Shown: positions 1 through 10,207, counted from the stretch's first letter. The stretch: DNA of 19,117 nucleotides from DAIOGN01 sp036745245 (GCA_036745245.1 DAIOGN010000059.1:1-19117), one strand, 5' to 3'. Notes: generated from the letters alone by a model not told the origin. Translations and numbers: made by a program.

Positions 1-481
<481 letters not shown>

Positions 482-499
482 GGGGATGCAGTATGGAGA

Positions 500-1888
500 C
501 TAGCGGGACAGAGGGTCAAGCCCCTCGGCATCGATCCTCGTCTGCCAGTCGGGATCCCACCGCTCGCCCTGCTTCGTGGAGTGCATCAGCCGGTAGTCGC
601 CCAGGTTTTTCCAGTCGAGAAAGATAAAGTACACGCCCCCTTCCAGCGAATTGTACTCCCAGCGCTCATACCCCCACGTGGCGATGGACGACGGCGTCTG
701 GATCACCTCGTCGGGTTCGCCGTACAGAATGAGCACACGACCACGATCGGTGTTCCAGCCGTCGTCGCGCTGGTTCATGGAGCGGGAAAACTTCTGGTTG
801 GCGATCGCAAAGCGCAGCCGGTGCGCCTCGAAGAACTCGTTTCGCGTGGTGGAGGGATCGGAGTCGCGCTTCATCCAGAAGTCGTCTAGAAAGCGGCGCT
901 TCCCCTCCAGCGTGAGCGCGTCGTACTCCGACAGCTCTTCCTGCGTGGCGAGGTACACGATGAACCGCCGGTTCAGCATGGCATCCTTCTCATCGAACGG
1001 TTCCACCGCGCGCGCGGAATCGGAGAGCATGCCCGTGCCCAGCCAGAACGGTTTGCGCATCGTGGCCGTGGACAGTCCGTGGTCCACCTCCACCGCCACC
1101 GTGTGCCAGATACCGCGCGGCAGGTCGTCGATCCGCAGGCCGTACGCCAGAAGCGCAGTTTCTCCGGGCGGTTCGAGCTGCTCGATGCCCAGGTCCCGCA
1201 CCACCTCGCCGAACGGGTCGAGGATCCACAGATGCACCTGGTACAATGCCGGCGTCGGTTTGAGATTGTAAATCTCTCCGTACAGATACAGCATGCTGTC
1301 TTCGGGCGCGAAGATCCCCGACGGGTTGGGCTCCACGTAGTAGCCGTTCTTGATCTTAAGATGTGCCACGTCGGCAGGCGCGTCGGTGGGCGTCAGTCGA
1401 TAGGCCAGCGCCAGATCGCTGATGGTGAGCTCGCTTTCGCGGTTCTTGTTCTCCACAAAAAGGGTGTCGAGGCGCGTCCCACGGCTGGAGTCGCCGAGGT
1501 CGGTGACCGTGAATTGAGCCTGATACTGACCGGGTCGCAGCAACAGCGGTAGCACGTCCAGCACCTTCACGTCCCGTTTCCGGGACTCTTCCAGGCTGGG
1601 CGTGCGCGTGCCCACGTTCCGTGACAGGGAGTCGACTCGCGCTCCGAGCGAGTCCAACAGCACCACGTCCACGCGGAACGTGGCCTGCCAGATGCTGTCG
1701 TCGGGAAGGTAGGCGAAGTACAGGCTGTCGCGCGAAATGCTGTAGGCGCACTCGACGTAGCACGAGTCGTGGCCCTTGCCCCACCGGTAGGTGGAGTAGC
1801 TCGCCACCACGGGGATTCCTGCCTGGGCCGCAACCGCCCACGCCAGGCCCGCACACACTCCCACTCCGACCGCCGCCCGCATCCTCAA
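500..1888 (-). CDS. GWxTD domain-containing secreted protein (second of tandem pair)
   Basis: A protein of about 460 residues with an N-terminal hydrophobic signal sequence ending near AVAAQAG, so it is predicted to be exported. The middle (about 50-290) looks like beta-rich domains without a recognised motif. The C-terminal part carries the hallmark GWNTDRGRVLILYGEPDEV (from about residue 377), preceded by an FLDDFWMKRDSDP segment, as in the GWxTD domain family. The biochemical function of this family is unknown to me. The mature N-terminus has a CYVEC cysteine pair (residues 43 and 47). The start is ambiguous: TTG at 1888 overlaps the upstream stop by four bases and has GGAGG five bases before it; ATG at 1880-1882 is two codons downstream. 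Either way it is translationally coupled to the upstream GWxTD gene. Confidence 0.88.
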   Translation of the reverse strand: MRMRAAVGVGVCAGLAWAVAAQAGIPVVASYSTYRWGKGHDSCYVECAYSISRDSLYFAYLPDDSIWQATFRVDVVLLDSLGARVDSLSRNVGTRTPSLEESRKRDVKVLDVLPLLLRPGQYQAQFTVTDLGDSSRGTRLDTLFVENKNRESELTISDLALAYRLTPTDAPADVAHLKIKNGYYVEPNPSGIFAPEDSMLYLYGEIYNLKPTPALYQVHLWILDPFGEVVRDLGIEQLEPPGETALLAYGLRIDDLPRGIWHTVAVEVDHGLSTATMRKPFWLGTGMLSDSARAVEPFDEKDAMLNRRFIVYLATQEELSEYDALTLEGKRRFLDDFWMKRDSDPSTTRNEFFEAHRLRFAIANQKFSRSMNQRDDGWNTDRGRVLILYGEPDEVIQTPSSIATWGYERWEYNSLEGGVYFIFLDWKNLGDYRLMHSTKQGERWDPDWQTRIDAEGLDPLSR

Positions 1889-3201
1889 TTCCGCCTCCAG
1901 TATTCCCCGTCGTACGGGTACTGCAGTTCATAATCGCCCGAGCCGCGCTGGTCCACAAATACAAACTCCAGGTTGTTCGCGTAGTACCGCCACACCTGCC
2001 AGGGCGCGTTGTACGGGTAGTCGTCCAGGTCGAACGGATGCTGCTCCACTTCGTCGGGCTCGCCGTACTGAACGTAGATCATGCCGCGGTCGGTGCGCCA
2101 TCCTGCGTGGTCGCCCACCGAGAACGTGGCGATGCTGTAACGCACACGTCGGTAGAACTCGTCACGGTACTCGTTGTTGGACGACCCGGGCGTGGGATCG
2201 CGCTTGTCCCAGAACGACTGCCAGGCCTGAGTGCGGAGGCTGTCGGGGGTCTCCAGCAGCTTCTTGCGTTCGCCGTCGGACGAGATGTAGCGCAACTGCT
2301 CCACCGCCGTGGGAAAGTCGGCGCGCAGCAGGGTGTACATCGACCAGAGGATCTCGAACCAGTCTTTGTCGGTGTACAGAGGCGATCCGCCGTCTCCGCC
2401 CGTGAGCTTGAGGAACACCGTGTGGCGCCCCGGAAGGAGGCTGGCCACCGGCAGCTGGGCGGTCACGGGGGTCACTCGCCCCGCGCACTCCACGGGCACC
2501 GCAATGTTGAACTTGCGCGTTCCGAACGCATCCTGGCACGCCATCTCCAGCCGCAACTTTTTCCCGCGGGCCTCCTCGGGCCCGTACACTTCCAGGTACA
2601 CCGGGCACTCCAGCTGCGATTCACCTCCGTAACTGCGCGTCACCGACGGCACCACAAGCCACCCCGACTTATGGAACTGCGAAGTGTCCCGCGATGGCTG
2701 AATGGTGCGGGCAAATTCCAGCCGCGAGCACTCCCAACCATCCTGCCGGTTCGGAATGTCGAACGAGTGCTCGGAGCTGGAGGCGTGCCCCGACCGCAGG
2801 TCGCGCAGGCGAAGCGTGAGCTGGTAGATCCCGGGGGCCTCCATCTTCACGTTGATCTGATTGAGAATGAAATCGGTGAGCGAAAGCGTGCGCGGGTAGC
2901 TCTCTACGGTGTAGTTCTCCTTGAACGTGGTGCCCGCCACCTGATCGCCCTCCTGGTACACCAGCACCTCCACCTCGTACTCGGCCACGTACGCGCCGCC
3001 TTCCTTGCGATAGGAGAGGCCGCTGTTGAAGAGCTTGTAATACACCTCGAGTCGGAAGGGGCCCTCAGGCGACGGCCCGAGCACCAGGAAATCCCATTGC
3101 ACCCGTGGCTCGAGCGGATCGTGGACCCCCACGTAGCCGGTCTGCGCCCGAAGGGGTGCGACGTGCAGAAGGAAAAGCGGCAGAAACCAGCGCAGTTTCA
3201 A
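1885..3201 (-). CDS. GWxTD domain-containing secreted protein (first of tandem pair)
   Basis: A 438-residue protein starting at a TTG, with a clear signal peptide (LRWFLPLFLLHVAPLRAQ) and so probably periplasmic or surface-located. The first 300 or so residues are beta-rich. The C-terminal domain contains SFWDKRDPTPG and then GWRTDRGMIYVQYGEPDEVE (motif at about residue 367), the defining features of GWxTD proteins. It shares architecture with the next gene but the two differ widely outside the motif, so the duplication is old or the genes were recruited separately. Its stop codon overlaps the start of the second GWxTD gene. About 100 bases separate it from the upstream permease gene and no clear promoter is visible there. 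Ribosome-binding sequence before the TTG is weak, so the exact start is uncertain. Confidence 0.87.
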   Translation of the reverse strand: MKLRWFLPLFLLHVAPLRAQTGYVGVHDPLEPRVQWDFLVLGPSPEGPFRLEVYYKLFNSGLSYRKEGGAYVAEYEVEVLVYQEGDQVAGTTFKENYTVESYPRTLSLTDFILNQINVKMEAPGIYQLTLRLRDLRSGHASSSEHSFDIPNRQDGWECSRLEFARTIQPSRDTSQFHKSGWLVVPSVTRSYGGESQLECPVYLEVYGPEEARGKKLRLEMACQDAFGTRKFNIAVPVECAGRVTPVTAQLPVASLLPGRHTVFLKLTGGDGGSPLYTDKDWFEILWSMYTLLRADFPTAVEQLRYISSDGERKKLLETPDSLRTQAWQSFWDKRDPTPGSSNNEYRDEFYRRVRYSIATFSVGDHAGWRTDRGMIYVQYGEPDEVEQHPFDLDDYPYNAPWQVWRYYANNLEFVFVDQRGSGDYELQYPYDGEYWRRN

Positions 3202-3301
3202 GGGCGAGTTCTTTCGAGGCCCAGCGGCGATTCAGAGGGAAACGTAGGGCGCGTGCAGCCCCCGCGCAAGCTCGTTGGGCGCGCATCCGCCCCCAGAGCG
3301 G

Positions 3302-4549
3302 CTATTCGTAGCGAAGCGAAACGATGANNNNNNNNNNGGGATCGACTCCGGCCGCACGGTAGGCTGGATAAATTCCGAAGATCAAGCCCACGCCCACCCC
3401 CACGGAGAACCCGATCAGCACCCACACCCAGGACACCGCGGCCGGAAGCGGTGTGGCCGCGGCCACCAGCGCCCCCAGTCCGAGACCCACGAGAATGCCC
3501 AGCACTCCCCCCAGCCCGGACAGAGTCATGGCTTCCACGAGGAACTGCCACACGATGTTCTTCCGCCGCGCACCGATCGCCTTGCGGATGCCGATCTCGC
3601 GCGTGCGCTCGGTGACCGACACGAGCATGATGTTCATCACGCCCACGCCTCCCACCATGAGCCCGATGGACGAGATCACCACCATGGCAAGATAGATTCC
3701 CTGCGTCATCTGCTCGTAGGTCTTCATCAGGGTTTCCTGCGTGAAGATCGCGAAGTCGTTGTCCTCGCGGAAGCGGAGTCCGTGTCGGCCGCGCATCACG
3801 TGCGTGATCTCGTCTTTCGCCCGCGGCAGGACCGTCGTGGACGTAGCCTGCACCGACAGCCAGAGTGCCTTCTCCTGGGGATACAGGCGCATGAATGTGC
3901 CGTACGGCACGGCGACGAAGTTGTTGGGATTGTCGCCCATGAATCCGTCCTTTTCCTCCATCACGCCGATCACGGTGAAGCGGCGATTCCGGAACAGCAC
4001 CTCCTGTCCCAGAGGATCGATGCCCGCGAACAGCGCCTTGGAGGGCTCGGCTCCTAGGACGCATACCTCGGCCGCATAACGGTCTTCACTCTCTGTGAAA
4101 AAGCGGCCGCGGTCGACCGTCTGCGAATTGACCGTGGGATAGGCAACCGTGGTTCCGAACAGCCTGACATTCTTGGTTTCATTTCGCTTCCACTTGAGGT
4201 CCACCTGATCGGGGGCGAAATTCTGCGGCGCCACGCCGCCCACCGACGGGCACAGCTCGGCGATGGCCATGGCGTCGTCGTAGGTGATGTCGGGCCGGCG
4301 GCGCTGAGCGTCGGGCATGGGCCCCGTGTGAATTCCCGGTTCGAACTTGGCGACATAGATCACGTTGCTTCCGAGCGACTCGATCTCTTTGGCCATCGAG
4401 TCATTCAGTCCCTGGATGATCGACACCATGGCGATCACCGACGATACCCCGATCAACACACCCAATATCGTGAGAGAGGATCGCAGCTTGTTCTGGCGCA
4501 CGGCATCCAGGGCCAGGGTCATCCCCTCACGAAGTTCGAACAGTTGCAT
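3302..4549 (-). CDS. MacB-type ABC transporter permease (FtsX family), second of pair; scaffold gap near C-terminus
   Basis: An inner-membrane permease of about 415 residues with MacB architecture: a first transmembrane helix at about 25-47 (NKLRSSLTILGVLIGVSSVI), a large periplasmic domain (about 50-280), and three C-terminal helices in the FtsX domain. The coupling-helix sequence TERTREIGIRKAIGARRKNI, which contacts the ATPase, is intact. The C-terminus reads GVDP, then ten Ns, then IVSLRYE and stop. MacB permeases usually end DPIEALRYE, so the Ns probably stand for little or no missing sequence. It lacks its own ATPase domain and should work with the separate ATPase gene of this operon. 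It is a divergent paralogue of the preceding permease and likely forms a heterodimer with it. ATG start at 4549, 37 bases after the previous gene. Confidence 0.92.
   Translation of the reverse strand: MQLFELREGMTLALDAVRQNKLRSSLTILGVLIGVSSVIAMVSIIQGLNDSMAKEIESLGSNVIYVAKFEPGIHTGPMPDAQRRRPDITYDDAMAIAELCPSVGGVAPQNFAPDQVDLKWKRNETKNVRLFGTTVAYPTVNSQTVDRGRFFTESEDRYAAEVCVLGAEPSKALFAGIDPLGQEVLFRNRRFTVIGVMEEKDGFMGDNPNNFVAVPYGTFMRLYPQEKALWLSVQATSTTVLPRAKDEITHVMRGRHGLRFREDNDFAIFTQETLMKTYEQMTQGIYLAMVVISSIGLMVGGVGVMNIMLVSVTERTREIGIRKAIGARRKNIVWQFLVEAMTLSGLGGVLGILVGLGLGALVAAATPLPAAVSWVWVLIGFSVGVGVGLIFGIYPAYRAAGVDPXXXXIVSLRYE
3328..3337. other. scaffold gap (10 Ns)
   Basis: Ten undetermined bases lie inside the last dozen codons of the permease gene. 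The reading frame is kept across the gap, but the sequence adds about four unknown residues between DP and IVSLRYE, where the family normally has none. The gap length is therefore probably a placeholder. Confidence 0.99.
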
Positions 4550-4586
4550 GGGCCTTTATTCCCTGCCGTCCGGGCGGGCCTGCGGT

Positions 4587-5804
4587 TTACTCATATCGAA
4601 GGGCCTCAATGGGATCCAGCCGCGCCGCCTTCATGGCGGGCCAGACGCCTGAGATCAGACCCACGCCCGAGGACACGATGAGGCCCGCCGCCACCGACCA
4701 CCATTCGATGGAGGCCGGGAGGGGCGTGGTCATGGAGAGAATTTTGGCCGCACTGCCGCCGAGTACAATCCCCACGATGCCACCCACCACCGACACCGTC
4801 ACCGCTTCGATGAGAAACTGGAGCATGATATTGAAGCGTCGTGCACCGATGGCCTTGCGAATGCCGATCTCGCGCGTGCGCTCGGTCACCGACACCATCA
4901 TGATGTTCATGATCACGATGCCGCCCACCAGAAGCGAGATGGAGGCGATGCCCACCATGGCGACAAACGCCGTGCCCGTGATGCTGCGATAGAGATTCAT
5001 GAACGTCTCGGACGTGAGGATGGAGAAGCTGTCGTCGGCCTTGAATTTGTCGTGACGACGCGCGCGCAGGATGGCGCGCACTTCGTCCTGCGTGCTGGAC
5101 ATCACCTGCACGTCGGCCACCTGCACGAAGATGTCCACCGACCGATGGCGTCCGAACTGCCGCTCGAACGTGGACATGGGGAGGTAGACGACGTTGTCCA
5201 TGTTGTTTCCGAGAAACGACCCCTTCTCTTCGGCGAGCCCTATGATGGTGTAGGCCGTACCGGCGATCTTGATCTCGCGGCCGATCGGATCGAGGGTGGG
5301 AAAGAGCTGCTTCTTGAGCTCCATGCCCACGTAGGCTACGCGGCGATGATGCTCCTCGTCCGACTCATTGAGCAGGCGCCCCTCCTGGAGGCGCGTATCC
5401 ACCATCTGCAGCACTTCCGGCGTGATGCCGTTGATGTTCACGTCGGCCAGGCTGCGATCCTCGTATTGAACTTTCCGGTAGGTCTCCACCGAGCCGCCCA
5501 CGCGGCGGCACGACTCGCATTGCTCGCGCACGGCCTCCATGTCGAGCGCCTTGAACGATTTGCGGTCGCGCGCGGCAAGCCACGCTTCCTCGCTCGTGAT
5601 GATGCCCCACTTGGTGACGAAGAAGGTGGTGGCGCCGAGCTGATTGATCGTGGAGGCCACGTAGCGGTTCATGCCCGAGATCACCGACACCACGGCAATC
5701 ACCGTGGTCACGCCGATGATCACCCCCACGAGCGTGAGGATGCTGCGGAGTTTGTTGGCCCGCAAGGATCCGAGCGCCACGAGGACGCTTTCAAACCACT
5801 GCAT
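4587..5804 (-). CDS. MacB-type ABC transporter permease (FtsX family), first of pair
   Basis: A 405-residue inner-membrane permease. Helix 1 lies at about 20-43 (RSILTLVGVIIGVTTVIAVV), followed by a MacB-type periplasmic core domain to about 280. Three helices follow (starting about 283, 330 and 370), with the coupling sequence TERTREIGIRKAIGARRFNI and the typical ending ARLDPIEALRYE. It has no ATPase domain, so it belongs to the split LolCDE/MacB-like arrangement. Six bases separate it from the ATPase gene. Unusually, the periplasmic domain has a CxxC motif (QCESC, residues 96-99) that its partner lacks at the equivalent place (ELCPSVGG). With the MacA-like adaptor and TolC-like protein upstream it forms a predicted envelope-spanning exporter. 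Substrate unknown; peptides, lipids or antimicrobial compounds are possible from family precedent. Confidence 0.94.
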   Translation of the reverse strand: MQWFESVLVALGSLRANKLRSILTLVGVIIGVTTVIAVVSVISGMNRYVASTINQLGATTFFVTKWGIITSEEAWLAARDRKSFKALDMEAVREQCESCRRVGGSVETYRKVQYEDRSLADVNINGITPEVLQMVDTRLQEGRLLNESDEEHHRRVAYVGMELKKQLFPTLDPIGREIKIAGTAYTIIGLAEEKGSFLGNNMDNVVYLPMSTFERQFGRHRSVDIFVQVADVQVMSSTQDEVRAILRARRHDKFKADDSFSILTSETFMNLYRSITGTAFVAMVGIASISLLVGGIVIMNIMMVSVTERTREIGIRKAIGARRFNIMLQFLIEAVTVSVVGGIVGIVLGGSAAKILSMTTPLPASIEWWSVAAGLIVSSGVGLISGVWPAMKAARLDPIEALRYE

Positions 5805-5810
5805 GATACA

Positions 5811-6508
<698 letters not shown>

Positions 6509-6509
<1 letters not shown>

Positions 6510-7765
6510 CACGCCCCCTCTCCGCCCATGTTTTCGTGCTGCTTGTTGTCGACCTTCACGGGGTCCCCGTCCTTGAGTTCTCGAAGCACGCGGAATGAGC
6601 CCGTGATGATCTCCTCGTCTTTGTTGAGGCCGGTGAGGACCTCGATCGACTGCTGGTCGGAGATGCCGGTCTTGATTTCGCGGAACACCGCCTTGCCGTC
6701 CGTCACCACGAAGACGCCTTCCTGCTCCTCCGGTTTGCCATTCTTCTTCGGAGGGGCGGTCTCGGTGGACGAGGCGACAGCCACTCCGGCGCCCGTGTCG
6801 GTGGGGCCGGCCATGGCCGCGGAGTCGGGCTTTTCCCTGAGGATCACGGCCTGAATGGGGACCTGCAACACTCCGGAGCGCGAGTTGGTGGTGATATCCA
6901 CCGACGACGTCATGCCGGGCTTGATGTTGGCCACGGTGTCGATCAACCGCACGTAGACCATGAAGTTGGTGGCCTGGTCCTGGCTGCCGAAGCCCGTAAC
7001 CTTGGCGCTGTTGCCGATTTTAGCCACCGTGCCTTTGAAGGTGGTGTCGGGGAACGCATCGAGTTCCACCTCCGTTGGCTGACCCACCTGCACCAGGGCC
7101 ACGTCGGTTTCGTCGACCTCGGCCTCGATTTCGATCACCGACAGGTCGGACACGACCATGATCACGGTGCCCGGGTTGTTCATGGTGCCGATCACGACGT
7201 TCTCACCCTGTTTGGCCGTGAGATCCGTGATGATGCCCGTGATGGGTGAATGGATGGTGCAATCCTGCAGATACTTGTCACCCTCCGACACGGAGGCACG
7301 CATCTGTTCCACGGCATACCGCGAAGCTTTCACTTCCGCCTCGGAACCGTCGTACTCGGACTTGGAGATGAGGTTGCGCTCGAAGAGACCCTTCTGGCGC
7401 TCGAACTCGAGCTCGGCCTTCACCAGCCGCGCCTCGGCCTCGGAGAGGGCCGACTTGGCCTTGCTCACGGTGTAGGTGTAACGCTCGCGGTCGAGTTCTA
7501 CAAGGAGGTCGCCTTTCTCCACGGCGTCCCCTTCCTCCACGTGAATCCGGGTGATGCGGCCCGACACGTTGGCCGAAATCTTCACTTCGGTGGGTGGCAC
7601 CACCTTGCCTGTGGCGGAGACTTCCTGTTGGAGGTCGCCGGACGTCACCTTCTCGGTGAGCACCGAGGCGCCCTTCTTGGAGGAGCGTCCCGCATTCAGG
7701 GCCACGACGCCAGCCACCACCACCACTACGATCGATCCTATGATGAGAAGTTTTTTCTTAGACAT
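6509..7765 (-). CDS. efflux periplasmic adaptor subunit (HlyD/MacA family)
   Basis: A 418-residue membrane-fusion protein that would link the inner-membrane ABC permeases to the TolC-like channel. It has an N-terminal anchor helix (residues 5-24), a first lipoyl half (SGRITRIHVEEGDAVEKGDL, about 68-87), an alpha-helical coiled-coil hairpin (about 100-165), a second lipoyl half (IHSPITGIITDLTAKQGENV, about 171-190), a beta-barrel domain with IKPGMTSSVDI (about 281), and a membrane-proximal domain at the end. A low-complexity, Ala/Thr/Pro/Lys-rich stretch of about 40 residues (311-349) interrupts the C-terminal region, which is unusual for the family. ATG start at 7765; upstream ribosome-binding sequence (AAGGGCG) is modest. 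The gene lies 82 bases after the TolC-like gene and overlaps the ATPase gene. Confidence 0.95.
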
Positions 7766-7847
7766 GGAACGCCCTTATCTGTTCGGGACAATACACTCGA
7801 TATACTACGTTAGAACCTCTGCCGGGATTCAGGCTGGTTGGCATTTC

Positions 7848-9188
7848 CTAGTCCCCCCCGCCCATGGACCGCTCGAGGTCTGCGATCGACAGGAAGTAGT
7901 CGTAGCCGGCCTGGATGCGCTCCGTCTCGGCTTCGGAGAGCCCCACCTGGGCCGTGAGGATGTCGAGGATGGTGGCCGCGCCCAGATTGTACTTCTCCTG
8001 GGCGATCTTGAGATCTTCCTGGGCCGATTCCACCTGGTCGTCGGCCACCTGCAGCCGCTTGCGGGCGGCATTCAGATTCAAACTCGCCTTGGTGATGTCG
8101 AGTTCAACGGTTCGGCGCGCCTCGGCCAGTTCCTGCTCGGCCTGGTGCCGCGCCACTTTGGACTGTCGGATTCGGGAGGACGTGGAGAACCCGGTGAAGA
8201 GGTTCCAGCTCAGCTGGATTCCCACGGAGTGGGCATCGGTCCGCCAGATTTCATCGGTTCCGCCCGGAAATTCGGAGCCGAACCAACCGTAGTTCAGAAA
8301 GGCGTCCACCGAGGGCAGGCGTTGAAACCGATCGCCTCCCAGCTCGGCCTCCGCACGGTCCAGTTTATGGTGCTCGGCCTGCACCGTGGGGTGCATCTCC
8401 ACCGCCTCCGCCACGGCGGTGTCGGAGGGGAGCGGATACGGCTCGAAGTCCAGTTGAACATCGACTTCCGTGGGCCGTGCCACGTCGAACGCGAGGTATT
8501 TGTTCAGCTCGGAGCGGGCGATGTCCGCATCGTTGGCGCGGGTGATCAGGGTGAGACTGTCGCTGCCCAGCTGCACCTTGGACTTGAGAAAATCCGACAT
8601 CGACGCCGACCCCAGTTCGTATCGCGCCTTGGAGGTTTCGAGCTGCTCGATCGAGCGCTTCACCGCGTTGCCCTGCACTTCGAAGAGCTTCTGGGCCTTC
8701 AGCAGATCGTAGCAAAGCCGCTTCGTCTCGAGCGCCACCAGCTGGCGCGTGCTCCGCAGAAGCTCTTCCTCGGCGCTCACCTGCGCCCCCGCCGCACGCG
8801 GCACGTGCAGGTAGGAGCCGCCGGCCGAATTGAAAATGGGCTGACGGAGCGAAAACCCGAATCGGTAGCTGTCCGAAAGGACCAGGGTCTGCAGCGTGCT
8901 GTCGGAGAGCAGAAACTGCTCTACCTGGGCTGGCTGGGAACGCTCCCAGCTCGCGTCGAAGCTGAGACTGGGCATCCAGGTGGAGCGCGTTCCCACCTTG
9001 ACGGCTTCCGACGTCTCCAGCGCGCTCTGCTGCCGGATCGAAGCGATGTTGTTCTTCCACGCCAGGTCGATCGCCTCGGGAATCGTGAGCGCGAGCTTCG
9101 CCGGCATCGCCTGCGGTTCATCCTGCGCCTGGATCACTCCGGCTCCCATCATCATCACCACCACACACGCTGCCACCGTACGAAACAT
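7848..9188 (-). CDS. TolC family outer membrane efflux protein
   Basis: A predicted outer-membrane channel of 446 residues. The start is the ATG at 9188 because it is preceded by AGGAGG at four bases and is followed directly by a signal peptide (FRTVAACVVVMMMGAGVIQAQ); a longer in-frame extension upstream to 9365 has no such features. The mature protein shows the internal duplication typical of TolC: RYELGSASMSDFLKSKVQLG in the first half and KYNLGAATILDILTAQVGLS in the second, each in long coiled-coil segments, with beta-strand segments such as SVGIQLSWNLFTG between them. No lipoprotein cysteine is seen. It sits between the YIP1-family gene and the MacA-like adaptor, which supports a complete tripartite pump encoded in one operon. 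Confidence 0.94.
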   Translation of the reverse strand: MFRTVAACVVVMMMGAGVIQAQDEPQAMPAKLALTIPEAIDLAWKNNIASIRQQSALETSEAVKVGTRSTWMPSLSFDASWERSQPAQVEQFLLSDSTLQTLVLSDSYRFGFSLRQPIFNSAGGSYLHVPRAAGAQVSAEEELLRSTRQLVALETKRLCYDLLKAQKLFEVQGNAVKRSIEQLETSKARYELGSASMSDFLKSKVQLGSDSLTLITRANDADIARSELNKYLAFDVARPTEVDVQLDFEPYPLPSDTAVAEAVEMHPTVQAEHHKLDRAEAELGGDRFQRLPSVDAFLNYGWFGSEFPGGTDEIWRTDAHSVGIQLSWNLFTGFSTSSRIRQSKVARHQAEQELAEARRTVELDITKASLNLNAARKRLQVADDQVESAQEDLKIAQEKYNLGAATILDILTAQVGLSEAETERIQAGYDYFLSIADLERSMGGGD

Positions 9189-9218
9189 ACCACCTCCTGC
9201 TGTCAGCACTTGGAGCCT

Positions 9219-9261
9219 GTCCCGGTCCGCCCGGAAGCCAACGGGGCACCCCGGACCGGAC
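9219..9261 (-). other. stem-loop between YIP1-family and tolC-like genes
   Basis: Inverted repeat: GTCCCGGTCCG (9219-9229) pairs with CGGACCGGAC (9252-9261) with one bulged base and a 22-base loop. It lacks a T-tract, so it is more likely an mRNA stability or attenuation structure than a true terminator. It could be chance in GC-rich DNA. Confidence 0.3.
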
Positions 9262-9300
9262 GCCGCAGTTGCGGGATTGAACAGGCGATTGAAACTCACT

Positions 9301-10038
9301 CTACATTCCGAAGAGGCCGCCCAGGGCGGTGCCCAGTCCGGCCTTGATCCCCACGGCCCACACAACGAACGAAACGATGGCGATCGTGGTGGCCTTCTGG
9401 GCCTTCACCTTGCACATCACCGATACGCCCACCGCCATCACCAGGAAAAACCAGACGCTGAAAATGTCCACGGCATCGAGGGCGCGAAACGCAAAGCCCT
9501 TCGTGTCGAGGTCGGGCGCCAGAAGCGCCAGGCTGGTGTACACGTTGGCGGACTGTTTCATCTGAATCATAATGGTCTTCAGCACCATTTCCACCACGCC
9601 CACCATGCCGGCGTAGTTGAAGGCGCTCCACAGCGTCTTGAACGTGCCATCGCCGCCCGCCACCACGTTTCCGAGAAGTAGCCACAGGGCCGCGCCCAGA
9701 ATCGAGAAAATGCCAACGAACAACGGTCCCAGCGCAATGTCGACCGGGCCCGGGTTCTCGCGCTTGGCCTGCATGTCGGCGATGATCTCCGCTTTCTGCG
9801 CAGGCTCCAACCGGTCGCTCGCCTGGAACGCTTCAATGCGCTGATCCATCAGGTGCGGCCAGTTGATGTAGGTGAATCCGGCCACGGCCAGAAGGATCAC
9901 CACAAGGGGCAGAATCCACGGGGACGCGGGCTTGAGTGCCTCAAACGTCTTGCGGGGCTCGAGCAACACATTGAACAAAGCAGCTACGGCACCTGTTGAG
10001 GCTGCCGGAGCCGCAACCGATTCGACGGGCTGATTCAC
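9301..10038 (-). CDS. YIP1 family membrane protein
   Basis: A 245-residue integral membrane protein beginning at GTG 10038, with GGAGG nine bases upstream. A short N-terminal cytoplasmic segment contains FNVLLEPRKTFEAL (22-35), the motif that typically opens bacterial YIP1-domain proteins. About five hydrophobic segments follow (about 40-59, 101-126, 140-158, 190-209 and 217-240). A charged region (65-99) lies between the first two. Bacterial YIP1 proteins have no settled function. As the first gene after the predicted promoter and leading the exporter genes, it may be an accessory or assembly factor for the exporter, but this is only inferred from position. It ends 112 bases before the tolC-like start. 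Confidence 0.85.
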   Translation of the reverse strand: MNQPVESVAAPAASTGAVAALFNVLLEPRKTFEALKPASPWILPLVVILLAVAGFTYINWPHLMDQRIEAFQASDRLEPAQKAEIIADMQAKRENPGPVDIALGPLFVGIFSILGAALWLLLGNVVAGGDGTFKTLWSAFNYAGMVGVVEMVLKTIMIQMKQSANVYTSLALLAPDLDTKGFAFRALDAVDIFSVWFFLVMAVGVSVMCKVKAQKATTIAIVSFVVWAVGIKAGLGTALGGLFGM

Positions 10039-10207
10039 GGGGCGGTTCCTCCAGGGTCTCTTTCACGTCGCGGGTTGGAAAAAGTTGCAGGGCCAGGCTT
10101 CCTTGCGACCCCGTTGCCGTCCATGCCGGCGCACACTGGCGGTGAGTGGTGGCCCATTCTCCCGCGATAGTTCAGGGAAATCAACTGCGAGGCGCGCGGG
10201 CCGGGGT

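Noticed and set aside
9189..9365. N-terminal extension of the TolC-family frame
   Set aside because: The extra 59 residues have no signal peptide at their start, while ATG 9188 has AGGAGG and an immediate signal peptide. The extension also overlaps the end of the YIP1-family gene.
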